A DNA stretch of 64,000 nt from Albifimbria verrucaria. Lineage: Eukaryota > Ascomycota > Sordariomycetes > Hypocreales > Stachybotryaceae. The notes below the pieces were generated by a model. That model was not told the DNA's origin. It searched no databases and saw only the letters and a list, made by a program, of their open reading frames with translations. Below, piece after piece: positions 22,754 to 34,824 of the stretch. A program made the translations under genes and the position numbers. How positions within the stretch are numbered: the first letter of the stretch is position 1; each line of letters begins with the position of its first letter. The stretch lies in NCBI GenBank assembly GCA_020081605.1, contig JAHREC010000018.1, positions 1,426,001-1,490,000 on the forward strand. Reading direction: 5' to 3'.

Positions 22754-25700
22754 ATGTCGAAGAATCCAACAGAAAGCATCAGTGAAGCAACAGGTGGTCC
22801 CTATATAGGAGAACCTTCTGTTTGGCAACGACTCGAGAACTCCTGGAAAAAGCATCCTCAAAACCCTGCAATAATAAGCCTACATCAGCCGGTCGATCTC
22901 TACAATATCGCCAAAGATCGACAGAAGAAATACCTCACATGGACTTATTCCGATCTCAAAGTTGCCGTTGACAGGTTCTCGTCTAGCATCTCGCAACTAG
23001 GAGCGGGATCTGGAACTGTCTTGGCGACATGCCTTGATAATGGTATTGAGTTCGTTATAGCGTACTGGAGCGCACACAGGCTCGGATGTACGCTGGTGCC
23101 CATTAATCCTCGAACGCTCATCAATCAAGATGAAATGATACATATGCTCGACATAACAAGGACTACGATAATAATCGCACATGACACAGAACAAGGTGGT
23201 TTGTTTGGAGCGATTGAGGAGAAACGGGGCCCATTCAGCATCAAGATCCTTGTATCCCATGTTCTACCAGACGATTCCTGGACTGCCTTTTCTACCCTTG
23301 TGGATCACGACGTGACTGGCCTCCCTAACACTCTCGAAGAGACACCCGAAGCTAAAGAGAGCATTGTAACAGTACTGTTTACAAGCGGAACAACTTCGAA
23401 GCCTAAAGGGGTACCTCATACGAATACAACTCTCAACGCGTTCTGTCAAAACCTTTCCTAAGCAGAACCTCATCGACGCATATTTTTTGTTCTGTGTTGC
23501 CAAACAACCACGCAATGGGCTACTTCTTTCCACTTCACTTCATGATGCAAGGAGGGGCTATTATTTATCCGAGTGCGGTCTTTGATTCTGTCGCAATGGC
23601 CTACGCGCTTGAGATTGAGAACGTCACACATACAGCCATTGTTCCAACTGGACTGTATGCGTTACTTGAAGCAATAGAAAGCAGAAAAAACCTCTGAGTT
23701 CCTCGCTGCAGGATGTGTGCATAGCTGGTGGTCCTATAACGAAAGAGAATATTTATGACATATTCACAAAGCTCAACAGCAAAGGTGCTTCAACTGGGTT
23801 CGGAATGACAGAAGGCAGTCCTATTTGGATAGGATCACAGCAAAATCCCGAAGACCTGATTATTGGTGGTTCGGTTCTCGCTGGAAGCGTGTCTTCTGGA
23901 GCCACAGTCCGAGTATGTGCTCCCAAGTCGTGTGTGCCATTACCGCTGGGCCAAGCAGGTGAAATCCATCAAACTGGGCCAGGAACGATCAAGTCCTACT
24001 TGGACCCAAACTCGGGCACTGAGCAGTTTTATACTGATGAAGAAGGAAGAACATGGTTCATAACCGGTGATCAAGCTACCATGCATCCAGGCCGAATTTT
24101 CTCCATCACTGGTAGATACAAGGATATGATCATCAGAGGAGGAGAGAATATTTCTCCAGCAGCTATAGAGGCGGTCATAAACCGCCATTGCAGCATCCAG
24201 GTAGGGTTTCCCAGGTTGATATTACTCCTGATCACATACTAAAGCCAAGAGATAGTGTTCCGTTGTTGGTGCACCGGACTTCGTAGCCGGTGAAGTCCCA
24301 ATGCTCATCCTTGGTGCAAAGGAGCTTGAACGGGCTGAGGAAATTCGAAATGTGGTTCTCAAGAACCTGGGGCCTGCGTTTGTACCTGAGCGCATGTTCA
24401 CACATTCAGAGCTTGGCTTTGACGAAATTCCACAGACCTCATCCCTCAAGGTTCAAACGTCACAGATGGCAGCTCGTGTTCGTGCCTTGCTCAGCAATGA
24501 GCGGGAGAATAGCACAAACAATTACAAAGTCACTATTAAGGAGCATGTTCTTGTTGCTTACTATAAAGCTACTGGCATACCCGTTGATAAACTGACTATG
24601 TATGCAACAGTTAGCCAGTTTGCAGACAGTATTGCGTTGATGAGAGTGCGCCATTACCTGCGAAAGAGCCTCGGCAAGACCTTGAGCATACAAGAAATGG
24701 TAGACAAGCCCACCATAGCGTCACAAATTGAAACCCTCCATAGTCAGGGCCCTGACTCGGATGACATTCATGTCGATGCGCTACCTGACGTACGGTTGCT
24801 AAATCTTGAACACCTCAATATCCTGTTTGGAGGCCCCGAGAAGGCACGTACCATGCAACTACGTATAAGCGACATCTTGCGTGCAAAAAACTCAGTTGGA
24901 CACACGTTTCATCCATAATTCCAGTACATGATTATATGCAAGTCTTGTTGGATTCTGGAATCGTGGATACCTGGAATTTTGCAATTGCTGTTTCCACCAA
25001 AGCATCTAGTATCACAGTATGTCCACGAACTCGCTATCAGATTTGTGAACTGGCGATTTACTGACGGCAACAAGGCTCTGCAGACAGCCCTTCAAACGGC
25101 ACTTTCCTCTCACCCTGTATTGACTTCTTTCATAGTTTTCGATGATGAGAGAAGAGCCCAATACGTCACAATTCAGCCAAGTGAGGATCTTTGGAGTGCC
25201 TGTATCTTTAAGTATGGGTCTGTGGACACTGTTCAAGACCTCGAGCAATTGGCTATTCGCTTTCCTGAACCAAACCTGTCTTGCATCCCTGGACCTCTCA
25301 TCTCTTGCCTGCTATTTGAGGTTAAGGATAATATGTCGGTGGGTGTACTGTTCTACGGTAAGTTCACGCCTGCTTCTTCGTTCCGGTTACCTAACGACGG
25401 TCTTTCAGTGCACCATGCCGTTCAGGACGCTTCCTCTTTCCGGTTGTTTCTAGAAGATTTGAATCAGGCCATTTCTGCTCCTAGCAAGAAGCTTGCGGTC
25501 CATACCGACTTCAATGGCTGGGCGGATTTTTACTCGGCTCTAAGACTTTCACCTGCAGCAACAGCAAGTGTTGGCTTCCATGTTGAACGGCTTCGCGATC
25601 TGCATCACCACAAGGTTGCTTTTTACCCAGCTGCGAAGTTCCCTCGACAGGCAAATACAGAGGACCCCGACGGCTTAGACTATTCGTTCGATGCTCCGGG

Positions 25701-26387
25701 TTTGGTTGAGCTGAGACGTGAGCATCCAAATATTTCAGTAGCAGTCGTACTCAAAGCCGCACTCGCCCTTGTTAATGTTAGCCGAACCGGATATAGCCAT
25801 GCATGCTTCTGCAATTTTGAGGCTGGGAGAAGTCGATTTCCTTTGTGCCTCCGACCGTGCAGGCTTCCAATCCAAGTGCCTTCGAAGCATCAGATGTCAA
25901 TGGTCCTATTATTCAAGGAGTCTGTAACTTGATTGAGGTTACTCGGACTGAATCTGCAATAGACCTGCTAAAACGTGTGCAAGTAGACCAGGAAAACCTC
26001 ACAAAGCATGCTCACGCGCCACTACAAAGAATCATTGCAGAGTTGAACTCAGTCCAGCCGGGGTGTGGGGACTCTATTATCGAAGCGCAAAGGACTCAGT
26101 TTGTGACCTGGGTTCCAGGACTACTGGGTGATTATGAGAAACTTCGAGTGGAAAAGATCGCAATTCGTTGCGCAGCTGGGTTGGCCATAGTCGCCGGGAC
26201 TGGCGGAGACAATGGAACGTCTTATGGCCTTTCCATGCGCTGGGATGCAGCAAATTTCTCTCGTAACCAAACGAAGAGGTTTGTTGAAGACCTTGGAGAG
26301 GCTGTGAGGTGGGTGACAAAACGCGGCAATTGGGGCAGACCAGTGTCTAACATCATAGATGATCTTGAGAATGATGAGATTCTTTAG
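22754..26387 (+). CDS. NRPS-like adenylation-carrier-condensation protein
   Basis: A single-module assembly-line protein. The adenylation domain shows LFTSGTTSKPKGVPHT (A3), GFGMTEGSP (A5), TGDQ (A7) and GRYKDMIIRGGENISPAAIE (A8), resembling acyl/aryl-CoA ligases more than amino-acid domains. The carrier domain has the phosphopantetheine-type Ser in FADSIALMRVR. The C-terminal half is condensation-like, with VHHAVQDASSF (HHxxxD) assembled across an intron. Introns: 24201-24255 and 25358-25408. Breaks repaired by one base lie near 23453-23458, in the A run 23685-23690, near 24913 and near 25826-25836; one near 25070 needs two. Repaired length is about 1,170 residues. Natural substrate may be salicylate from the neighbouring synthase, which is inference. 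Order A-T-C without a thioesterase means release chemistry is unclear; the condensation domain may transfer the acyl group to a free amine or alcohol. Confidence 0.8.
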
Positions 26388-27140
26388 TCTGGTCAATTAA
26401 TATAAGGACTATGACTGAACTAATAATAATAGTAAAGCCCGCATGTGTTATGAAGTCTAAGATATTCAGCTTTTAGCACGACTAGTCTTGGTGTCCTAAA
26501 GACTCAATAATGCTACAACAGCTCAAAGTTAAGACAATGGATATGGCTTCGCTTGCGAACACGTCCGAAACTTCCGAAATATCACGGCAGGGATCTCTCA
26601 GCATGGAAACCCTCCGTTAGCTTGGACTGCAAGCCCTGGCGCTACGAGCCCTACTGGGTGGTTCCCTAATTCCAGCTTCCCTTCTACGAGTTCAACAGCC
26701 AAGCCCACTACCACCAGCACCTCGACCACTGTAACCCAGACACTGAGCCTTTCACCCACCAGCGAGGTAGCACCGGGGGTATTTCGATGCGAACGTCACG
26801 TTCCAAGTACTTGAGAAGTGCATTGGCAAGCAAGGTGATGGCGACGCCCCAACGATTGCCAAGTGTTGGGTAGTCTATTAACAGGCCTTCCTCACGTACG
26901 CTGGCGTATAGAGTGGCAATTAGTGCCGGTTTAGCTGTTGTGTTGGTGGCGAGCCGGCCAAGAATGCAACAGGCAGATCGAACACTCCTTGCATGGGAAA
27001 CATCTTGAGCACGTGTAGTGGTGATAAAAATATATTTAATGCCTTTTCATGATTAATTAACTGCCAGGAAAACTAAGTCTTATCGTAATACCAATCCCAC
27101 CACTTATCCATGAGTGTTCTGGGACCTCGCTGTACGTCTT
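26388..27140. pseudogene. Coding relic, both strands partly open
   Basis: On the minus strand about 26690-27000 encodes helical text (ACCILGRLATNTTAKPALIA, GNRWGVAITLLANALLKYLE) with no start codon. On the plus strand about 26600-26790 encodes a Ser/Thr/Pro-rich stretch (TTTSTSTTVTQTLSLSPTS) like the stalk of a surface protein. Neither is a complete gene and I do not recognise a family. The overlap suggests one true relic and one shadow; the minus-strand reading looks more protein-like. Confidence 0.35.
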
Positions 27141-29173
27141 TCAAAAAGCCTCGGTTTTTGGCCGATCAGACTTTGTGTTCATTACTGTGCGGATGGTTTC
27201 CGCCAGTGAGTCGGCTGATTCCTCGAGCTTTAGCCCCGAGGTAATCACTTCTTCCAGGTGTATCTCGTCGCCTGCAAGCCGCATAAGTAGGTGGTACATC
27301 TCGTGGTCAACCTTTTAACGTGTGCAAAGTATTGTCCGTACGCTGAATCTTGAGATTCTGTTCGGCTGGTGGCCCATGATTGACATGACTGACCGGAGCG
27401 AACCACAACATCCGCAGACTGATAGAAGTCTGCCATTAACAGAGCCAAGTTGAAGAGGTCTTCGGCACGCTCCTTCTCAGTCAAAGGATGGGCTTGGGTA
27501 AAGTCTGTAAAGAAGGCATCCACCTTTTGGAGCTTGTTCTGAACCAGCTCTGAATGGGATCGGACCATTCAGGCGCGTCCACAAAGACTTGATCAAGACT
27601 AACATCGCCAAGTGTGTAGCCCTTATTGTGGACATGCTGCATGTCCGAAGCAAGGCACGTTAGAGTCGCGCGACCAAGTCGAAATAGTAGGTCTCCGAGC
27701 TCGGCTTTATGGCTCTTCTTTGAAGACCACTTCGATGCCTCTCTTTTGTCCTGATTGATGATGGCAAGCAACTCGAGAGCAGTAGCTGTAGTATAAGGCA
27801 GGACGATGTAGATGGTGCCCTCTACGTCGTACATGTCTTGGGGTGGCGCCCCCAAGGGTTCCCAGGTCGTGTATGCGCCTGTACTCGGAAAGGACATGAT
27901 CGCGATATAGTACGGGAGTGTCTCCACGTCTGGTCTCGACAGAATCGACCGTGAGGAAGCCCTTCACACAGACATGATGACCGTTCTCGTCTATACCTAA
28001 CTGCAAATTGCCATGGCCGCTCAATTCGAGAGTCGGCTTAATCCAAATGTATTTGGTAGAGCTGCTCTGAACCGCAACTGAACCAGCCTCAAGTCTCAAA
28101 TCGACCGGTCTAAGGCGCAATACATCTTGGCCGTCAGCCACGTAGCTCTCTATGTGGGCAGTTTGAGCAGGTGGAGGTGCTTGAAAGAGGATCAGATAAG
28201 GGAACTCGTGCTGGCACAACTCGGCCAAGGATTTTGCCCAATACCACGATGCTTTCAGGGAGAAAGCTGTGATAAAACGGCCAGATCTAGGATCAGAGAG
28301 AATGCCTTCGCATATGGTCTCGAATCTATGCTCACTGCCGACTCTGTAACAGAATTGCAGGCGCTCGCTAGGAGAGGGCGGGAACTCGCGACGGCGCACC
28401 GCGACACCGTTAAGCGGCAGGCGTCGCATGAGATGGAGGGGACATATATCCGTGAACACACCCTCAGGCACCTTTTCAGGCTCCCTGCTCAGATTCAACA
28501 GCCCAGTAGAGCGACGGAGGCCGCAAGAGATTTGATTGTTGTCCAAGTTCCGTACGGCATCCTCAATCCGGGTCCGCATCCGCCGAGCAGACTCTCTCTG
28601 CTGTGACTTTAGGGCCTTGTTCTCCAAATCGACAAGTTCTGCCCAGGTGTACATGACCTGTGCTGGAGCGGACTGCAATGGTTCGCCGTCATGCGGGCCA
28701 AAGAAGAATTTGTCGAGGCGCTTCATGGTCGCATTGTCGCCTTCGATCAGCTCGTACTCCAGCTTACGGAATGTGCTGCACAACTTTCCCAGGGCTTCAG
28801 CCCGGCGCAAAGTATGTTCCAAACCAGTAGGATTGGAGAGCAGCCAATATGCAGTTCGGCTGTGGCTGGCTTTGTCGATGTTCATCAGATGGTGCTGTGT
28901 GACAACGAGTTCATAGACGCAGCGTAGCTTGCGCTGGGCATGAGCCCACTTGGCCGCGTCGTCCCTCGTCTGATCCACGAGATTGAGTAGGCGTTTCACA
29001 GTGGCATTCAGTACCAGCAGGGAGTCAGGATCGACCCGAGCCGGATCAGCACCAAGCGCATTGAGTGCGTCAAGGGCGTCTTGGCAACCCTTGTCAACAG
29101 GGGTTAACGCTTGGGCAGCCTGGGTGTGTGTGTAAGGCTGGTGACTGTGGAACTGGAGCGTGCAGACGCGCAT
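27141..29173 (-). CDS. Fungal protein with N-terminal helical region and kinase-like C-terminal domain
   Basis: Intronless, about 680 residues when frames are joined. The N-terminal 200 residues are helix-rich and charged without a clear family. The C-terminal part resembles a degenerate protein kinase: VKGFLTVDSVE and IYIVLPYTTATALELL suggest the N-lobe and hinge, HNKGYTLGDVSLDQVFVD occupies the place of the catalytic loop, and the HRD and DFG motifs are absent. A short helical tail follows, ending SDRPKTEAF. One-base breaks occur near 27545 and in the T run 27313-27316 (forward). A third near 27925 needs two missing bases or one extra. The start is the first ATG (MRVCTLQF). Function unknown; such pseudokinase-like proteins occur in fungal lineage-specific regions, so a regulatory or incompatibility role is possible. 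Confidence 0.6.
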
Positions 29174-31150
29174 TGTGAGTTGTATATGCAATATATATCT
29201 TGCGGGTTGGGAATTTTATGAGATAAAAAGTCTTTTGATCTGAAATACTAGTAAGATGAATGAATGGAGGAACCAGGCCATCTGGCTGCGAGGTCGAACC
29301 TCAGAGTTATTATACACATTCTACCCAACATCCATCAAGATGGGAGTCCATCGACCTTCGGATGAAAGGGCCCCATACGCTCTCTAATCGACCAGGAATG
29401 GCGGCACTGATGAAACAAGGGGTTGAAGGCTAACGATTCCCTTGCCCAGGCACAGCGGTCTTAGTTCATGACTACGTGCAGCCACTACCTGTGAGGCATC
29501 AGCTTTTAGGATGCCAACTTTGCTTAATGTCCAGACTATTGATTCTGGGGAGTACGTCTACCAATCATGCCATGTTCGTGCCTTACAGCCCCACTAGAGT
29601 GAAGCCCTACCAATCATGCCATGTTCGTGCCTCACAGCTCCTCTAGAGTGAAGCTCGACAAGACCCTACCTGCGAGCGCCCTACGTAGTAGTGCTCACGC
29701 GCTTTCGAGGTTTCCCCACCCACCCACACACCACCTCTCGATGGCTACCAGATTCGTCGCCTGGGAGTGTCGCAATAAACCGGCAGCAAGCGTAGCCATA
29801 GTCACGCTATCCGCTTCCCCAAGAGTCTTGTCGGTGTTAACAACACCCCACGTGAGATGCGAGCGCTGACTTTGCTGCCGACATGGCCAGTACTAGTGGC
29901 GAAAAATAAGTCGTGTGGTCCGGGATTCTCTGTACGTCACCGCTCTGGCAGCCACGATAACCTCAGAGGGGGACGGTCTCCCGTGGCGTTGTCGGGCAAC
30001 CACCACCTCGCAGTCCTCAGCTCTGGTGGCAGGTGAGTAGCCAAGGCCGGTTCCCTTCAGCATGGCAGCCTTCAGCAACTTAACCCTCATTGACTTTGCC
30101 AGGTCTAGGGTTGACACGTGTTGCGGCATTGCCTTGGTGTAGATGCAGGTCGCGTGTAGTCGCCAGTCGACGTGTGGTGAGTGGACTCTCGTCCCATCTT
30201 CAACCGTCGTCTGTGCATATGACAGGGGGCACGGACGGACGGTTCGTTCTCCGCACCAGATCTACAGTACTTAACCACATCCATGATCTGCATGGCTGCA
30301 TGTGCCTTGTGCCTGGAACCTGGCAGGCTTGGCTCCACACACAGCGCTAGCGGCAGTACAAGAAGTGACCCCTGTTCCATCCATCTCCTTCGTACCCACA
30401 AACACCAGTGGCATCGTGCTTGACGGAAGGCTGTCCGTATGTCTAGACAGCTACCTACGTGAGCTCCTAGCGGAGAAAACGGGCGGCCTCGATCCGACCT
30501 TTTAGAATACCCCTGGAAGAATTTCCGCGCATTTTACCTGCAAAATAATAAAGCTGTACCCTGTAGTAGAAAGATGTACAAACACCTCCTCCGTCTCGGA
30601 GCCATGCTCAAAGAATGGATCCTACCACGACTGGCAAAAGAGACCTTCACTTGGATAGAGGAAGTCCGGGTACAGTATGTACAATGCACGCATTATTTAA
30701 TATGGAAAACTGTTTCCAGTTGTAGCGGCACGTCTCAAGGGCCAGGCAGCTGGTTACCCACCACACACAACACGGTAGCCAGGTTCACAGTGTCTGACCA
30801 GCTTTCACTGCTATTGGCTTTGGGTTTCGACGAGTATCAAACAAGGCACCGCTCCTTTTCCACGTACCCTAGACTAGTTTTGACTTTGCTCAAAGTATGA
30901 ATGCAGAGAAGATCGGATCGAGTCCTTGCAGCAAAGGTCTGAGGACCTGCCTGTGCGCCTTGCTTTGTCCTCTACCCACACATATCTTTGCCTTTAGCCA
31001 AACGTCTTTCTTTGTCATTCATGCAGATTTAAATAGCTTGGCGCCTGATTCCCTACTCGTTACCGTTGGCTTCTCCTAATCGTTCCTTTAACACACAAGT
31101 CTTCATCTTTTTTTTCTTCTTTTTTCTGGCCACGCAATTGATCTATTGTT
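29174..31150. other. 2-kb intergenic region, no gene seen
   Basis: Short frames on both strands have no family resemblance. Contains a 49-bp tandem duplication (29558-29655). Presumably includes promoters of the divergent kinase-like and DUF7924 genes. Confidence 0.45.
29558..29655. repeat. Tandem duplication, two 49-bp units
   Basis: The unit beginning CTACCAATCATGCCATGTTC occurs at 29558 and again at 29607, directly adjacent. The copies differ at four positions, three of them C/T transitions. Confidence 0.9.
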
Positions 31151-32598
31151 ATGGACCGCCGCCGCTCCGCTGCCAAAAAACCAACAGCTAAAGCCCCCAA
31201 AGGAAAGCTACACGGTGCCATCGCTCGTAGGCATGTTGACAAACGCCCGTCCCCTTATTTGTGAGAAGCAAGAAGACCAGGATGTTAACTCGTTAAACTA
31301 CAGAGCATCCACAACGCCCGAGCAACACGTCTGCAACTCGTCCCTCGAGTCCGGGTTTGACTGGCCAGAACAGGTCTATGAAGTCAAACGTCTGCGAGAG
31401 CAGCAAGCCAAGAACGACAAGGGACGCCGGCCAAAGCGGGCTCGGCTGACGAGAAAAACTTGGCCTTTCTAAACAACATGTCCAGGGTCAAGGAAGCCAA
31501 GAAGGCCTCGGGCCCTGCTTCATCAGAATATACGGGCGAGCTAACAACCACTGAATTCCCGAGTTTATCATCTGGCTTTGTCATGAAGGCTTACCAAAAC
31601 GGCATCTTCACACTATCATCCTCCAAACCGCCTGTCAACTCCCAGCATATCCACAAACGATACACTCGCTCTCGCGGAACGGCATCTCCTACAGAGAGAG
31701 ATTATCAGGCTTACATCGAGAGCATAACTGGTCAGAACGAGACAGGCATAGCTGCAATGGTTAACGCGAGGCTACTCAAGCAATACAACGTGGGAGGGTA
31801 CCACAAGGCCTTTAACCGAGCTTTGACGGGCTTTCCAGAGAACGTTGGCTTTAACAATGCCTTGCCTACTCCGAGGCCTGACTTTGTGGAAGGCTTTTGG
31901 GTGACACAATATGAGTCCTTTCCTGTTGAGGATATTCAAGGAGCTGTTATTTATAAGTATAATCCTATCTCTATTACACTTCCACATTTAGCTGGTGAGT
32001 TCAAGGGCGTGGGAAAGGATCTACAAAAGCGATGCTGCAGAGCGCTTATGACGGATCATTGCTTGTTCATGCACGAAATCAAGCTCTTTCCTACCTCAAG
32101 AAACCAGACCCCGAAGGCTCTGCTGAGATCACGACTTTTACCACAGATGGTACCATTCTCAACCTCTTCGCGCACTATGCTACCCCAGGCGAGGATGGCT
32201 CGCTGAGGTACCACCAGTCTCAGTTACGGTCAATAAGCCTTACGGACTCTTACGAGTCATTTAAAGAAGGCCGAACAGCGCTCCGAAATACACAAGACTA
32301 TGCGTATGAGTTATCGCGCGATCTGTGTGATCAACTTAAGAAAGTACGGGGGCAGCGTCGGAATATTAGAGGAGCTTCTTTATTATCCGTCACTAGCGGT
32401 ACACCCAACAGGAAGAAGGGACAGAGTCTAACCCGCCGTAAAACGGACAAGATAACGCAGATGATAACTGGAAGGATTGCTCGACCCCTCATAGGCAGCT
32501 TCGCTACCATCTACGCTCGTCAAAGGCAACCTAGCGGGCCCAATCCAGTGTCCACAGTGACTATGGCCGTCAGAAATAACCAGCTTCAGGGGGTATGA
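31151..32598 (+). CDS. DUF7924-family protein (PD-(D/E)XK nuclease-like fold suspected)
   Basis: Fungal family of unknown function. The N-terminus is basic and disordered (MDRRRSAAKKPTAKAPKGK) and includes GRRPKRARL, a possible nuclear signal. The core reads PENVGFNN, PRPDFVEGF, ITLPHLAGEFKGVGKDL and SAYDGSLLVHARNQAL, then a helical tail. PDFVEG followed by GEFKG fits the spaced Asp and Glu-x-Lys of PD-(D/E)XK nucleases. One base is missing in the A run 32025-32028 and one near 31452; the join near 31255 needs two bases or one extra. No intron. DUF7924 assignment is from recalled family wording. Nuclease activity is not demonstrated for the family to my knowledge. It sits alone in the AT-rich gene-poor segment. 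Confidence 0.72.
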
Positions 32599-34332
32599 TA
32601 ATAATATCCTCTGAGGATCAAATGAAACTTCCCATGAGAAGTAAGATACGTGAAGTGGATGTTACTTCCACAAGCATTCAGGTCACATGGCGTAATGGAG
32701 GACATGATTAATACTAGAGGGAGCGCTATTCAGGCTCGTATGCGTTCAATTGCGTGCGTTCTCTTTTGCATTTCTATATTGGGATTTCGATATAACCTCA
32801 TATTGGTTGGTATACGACAAATTAGACGCATTACTGCCCGCGAAGTCTACATAGTGAATAACTACAACCTTCATAAGAGTCTCTTGACAGTGATCAACGC
32901 ACCATTTCAATGTAGTTGAGTAACATCTCCTTTCAAGCTCGGTCATGTAAGAAAGAGGCCAAGTTTGTGGCTGCAATAACTCAGCGTTCTGCAACGCGTC
33001 CCTGCCATCCACACATCTTCCCGCTGGTGCGAATAATCTCACCCACCTCGGTCAATTAGCCAATGCTGTGTATATTGAGAAATACAGGAGCAGCGGTTAG
33101 GGTTTTTGTGCAGATAAGCTATAAGATTCTTTGTAGTATCAACTAGAACCCCCATTATAATATTGTGATTGCTAGGAAACGGGCCTCTTTACACTCACCA
33201 CGGCCTTCTAGGCCCAAAATCCAGTTGGAAATAAAGATCCTTGGAGAAAATCTAGTGTCCAGCATCGAAGGGCATTAGAGATATGCAGTGAGTGAAAACT
33301 CACACCAAGTTCATTTCTAAATGATGACTTCTGATACATCAAGTGTAGCAAACAAACGGCTCGATAGCGATCAGCAGTATGTTTATGCCAACACCTGCGG
33401 GGTTATTAAGTGAGAGGGACCCAGCATGCGATGCTTTAACCATACGCAATGGAAAATTTGCAAAGAGGGCTATATTCCATAACCGATTCATAAATTATTA
33501 TTATTACCAACCTCGAAGTAGTGAGTGGCAAGGGCGCCTTGCACTTCAGCAGAACTTAGGAACGACCCTGCTTGCGAATACAGTCACCACTAACCACGGA
33601 CAAGAATGAGGCAGTAAACTGGGGCTTGTTGATGTGATGCTCCGAAGACTCAAAACAATGTTGTTTGAAGAGTGAGTAATGGCAATGGCGTAGAGTGGCC
33701 ACCTGCGCTTCTTTAAACAGAGACAGTCTTCAGCGTCACTCGTATTGAAGTATTACAGATGGCATGTAAACTCTACTAATTTTTACTGTTTGATGTCTAG
33801 TAGTAATTAATGGAATGAATTTCGAAATTGGCGACTCAGCGCTAGCACCACTTCCACAGCACATATACTTAGAACAGGAACAACCAAATCTCTGGATTCA
33901 TTTAACCAAGAGACACGCACTCGGCAGATTGTAAGAATAGTGTCTTTCTATTTTTATTGAAGTAATCTGGCCAAGTTTTGCATACACTGTAAGCAGTCCT
34001 GTGGCATAGGGTAGTCAGCACTCAGTGGCCAACCAACTTGCTTTGCTCCAGCACACTGTATGCACCCTTGCTGCTTCTCGTTATTTCGTGGAGTGGACAA
34101 CGCATGACTGACACACCAACATACATAAACTGGTCCTTAATGTAAAGTGGAACATTCTGGAATTAGATGTCACGTACGTAAGTCCTGAGCTGGGCTGCAA
34201 AGTTGTTGGCAATAACAGCCTCCAAGTCTCCCTCTCCTTCCACATCCCGTTCATCGTTAGCCCTCTTGCATTTATTGACCCGGATCTATCAGACATCACA
34301 AAAGAAAATACCATAAATTTAAATAAAGTACG
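32599..34332. other. AT-rich intergenic region
   Basis: No gene recognised. Contains one copy of a diverged dispersed repeat (33257-33327). Confidence 0.45.
33257..33327 (+). repeat. Dispersed repeat copy A
   Basis: A 71-bp segment starting GTCCAGCATC aligns without gaps to 35596-35666. Many differences are transitions. The two copies flank the EthD gene in the same orientation. Confidence 0.6.
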
Positions 34333-34824
34333 ATGGAAGATCATCTGATCAAATTTAGTGTCTGTCTATACAAAAATCCGGATATTCCTTACGAGGATTT
34401 CATCAGATGGTGTACGGAACAGTATCCGGTTCGAGCAGCCCCAATAATGAAGAAGCATGGTATTTTGAAGTGGACTCAGGTAAGCACCTATTTCTACTTA
34501 TGTTCAATGAAAGCTTCGAGGGACCTGTTTCAAGTTCCCTGACACACTATAGACACATACATCGCCACTTTTTCGAGACCCCTGCGGAGCGCCCTGGAAA
34601 CTATGAATCGCCCAGAGTGGACAGTTCCTGATTATGATATTGTTATGTCGTATTGGGTCCGCAATTTGGAAGATATGGCTGGGTTGACTTCAGACCCAGA
34701 ATGGGTTGCATTAGAAAAGGACGCCGTTCGCTTGTCGAACCCGTCTCTTGGCCACTTTGTTGTCGGCCACGAGGTGGAGCTTTTGATGACACTCTTCAGA
34801 ATAGCAATACCCTTGTTTAAATAA
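34333..34824 (+). CDS. EthD-domain protein (dimeric alpha-beta barrel)
   Basis: Small ferredoxin-like alpha-beta barrel protein; fungal members often sit in aromatic polyketide clusters as cyclase/dehydratase-like enzymes. Exon 1 reads HLIKFSVCLYKNPDIPYEDF. An intron lies at 34480-34552. Exon 2 carries PDYDIVMSYWVRNLEDM, SDPEWVALEKDA and the terminal GHFVVGHEVELL, all typical of this group. The C run at 34579-34582 needs one more C to join the parts, giving about 139 residues. No polyketide synthase is visible nearby, so its substrate is unknown. Confidence 0.75.

Noticed and set aside
28127..28927. Several plus-strand frames of 78-159 codons
   Set aside because: Shadows of the intronless minus-strand kinase-like gene; no independent motif.
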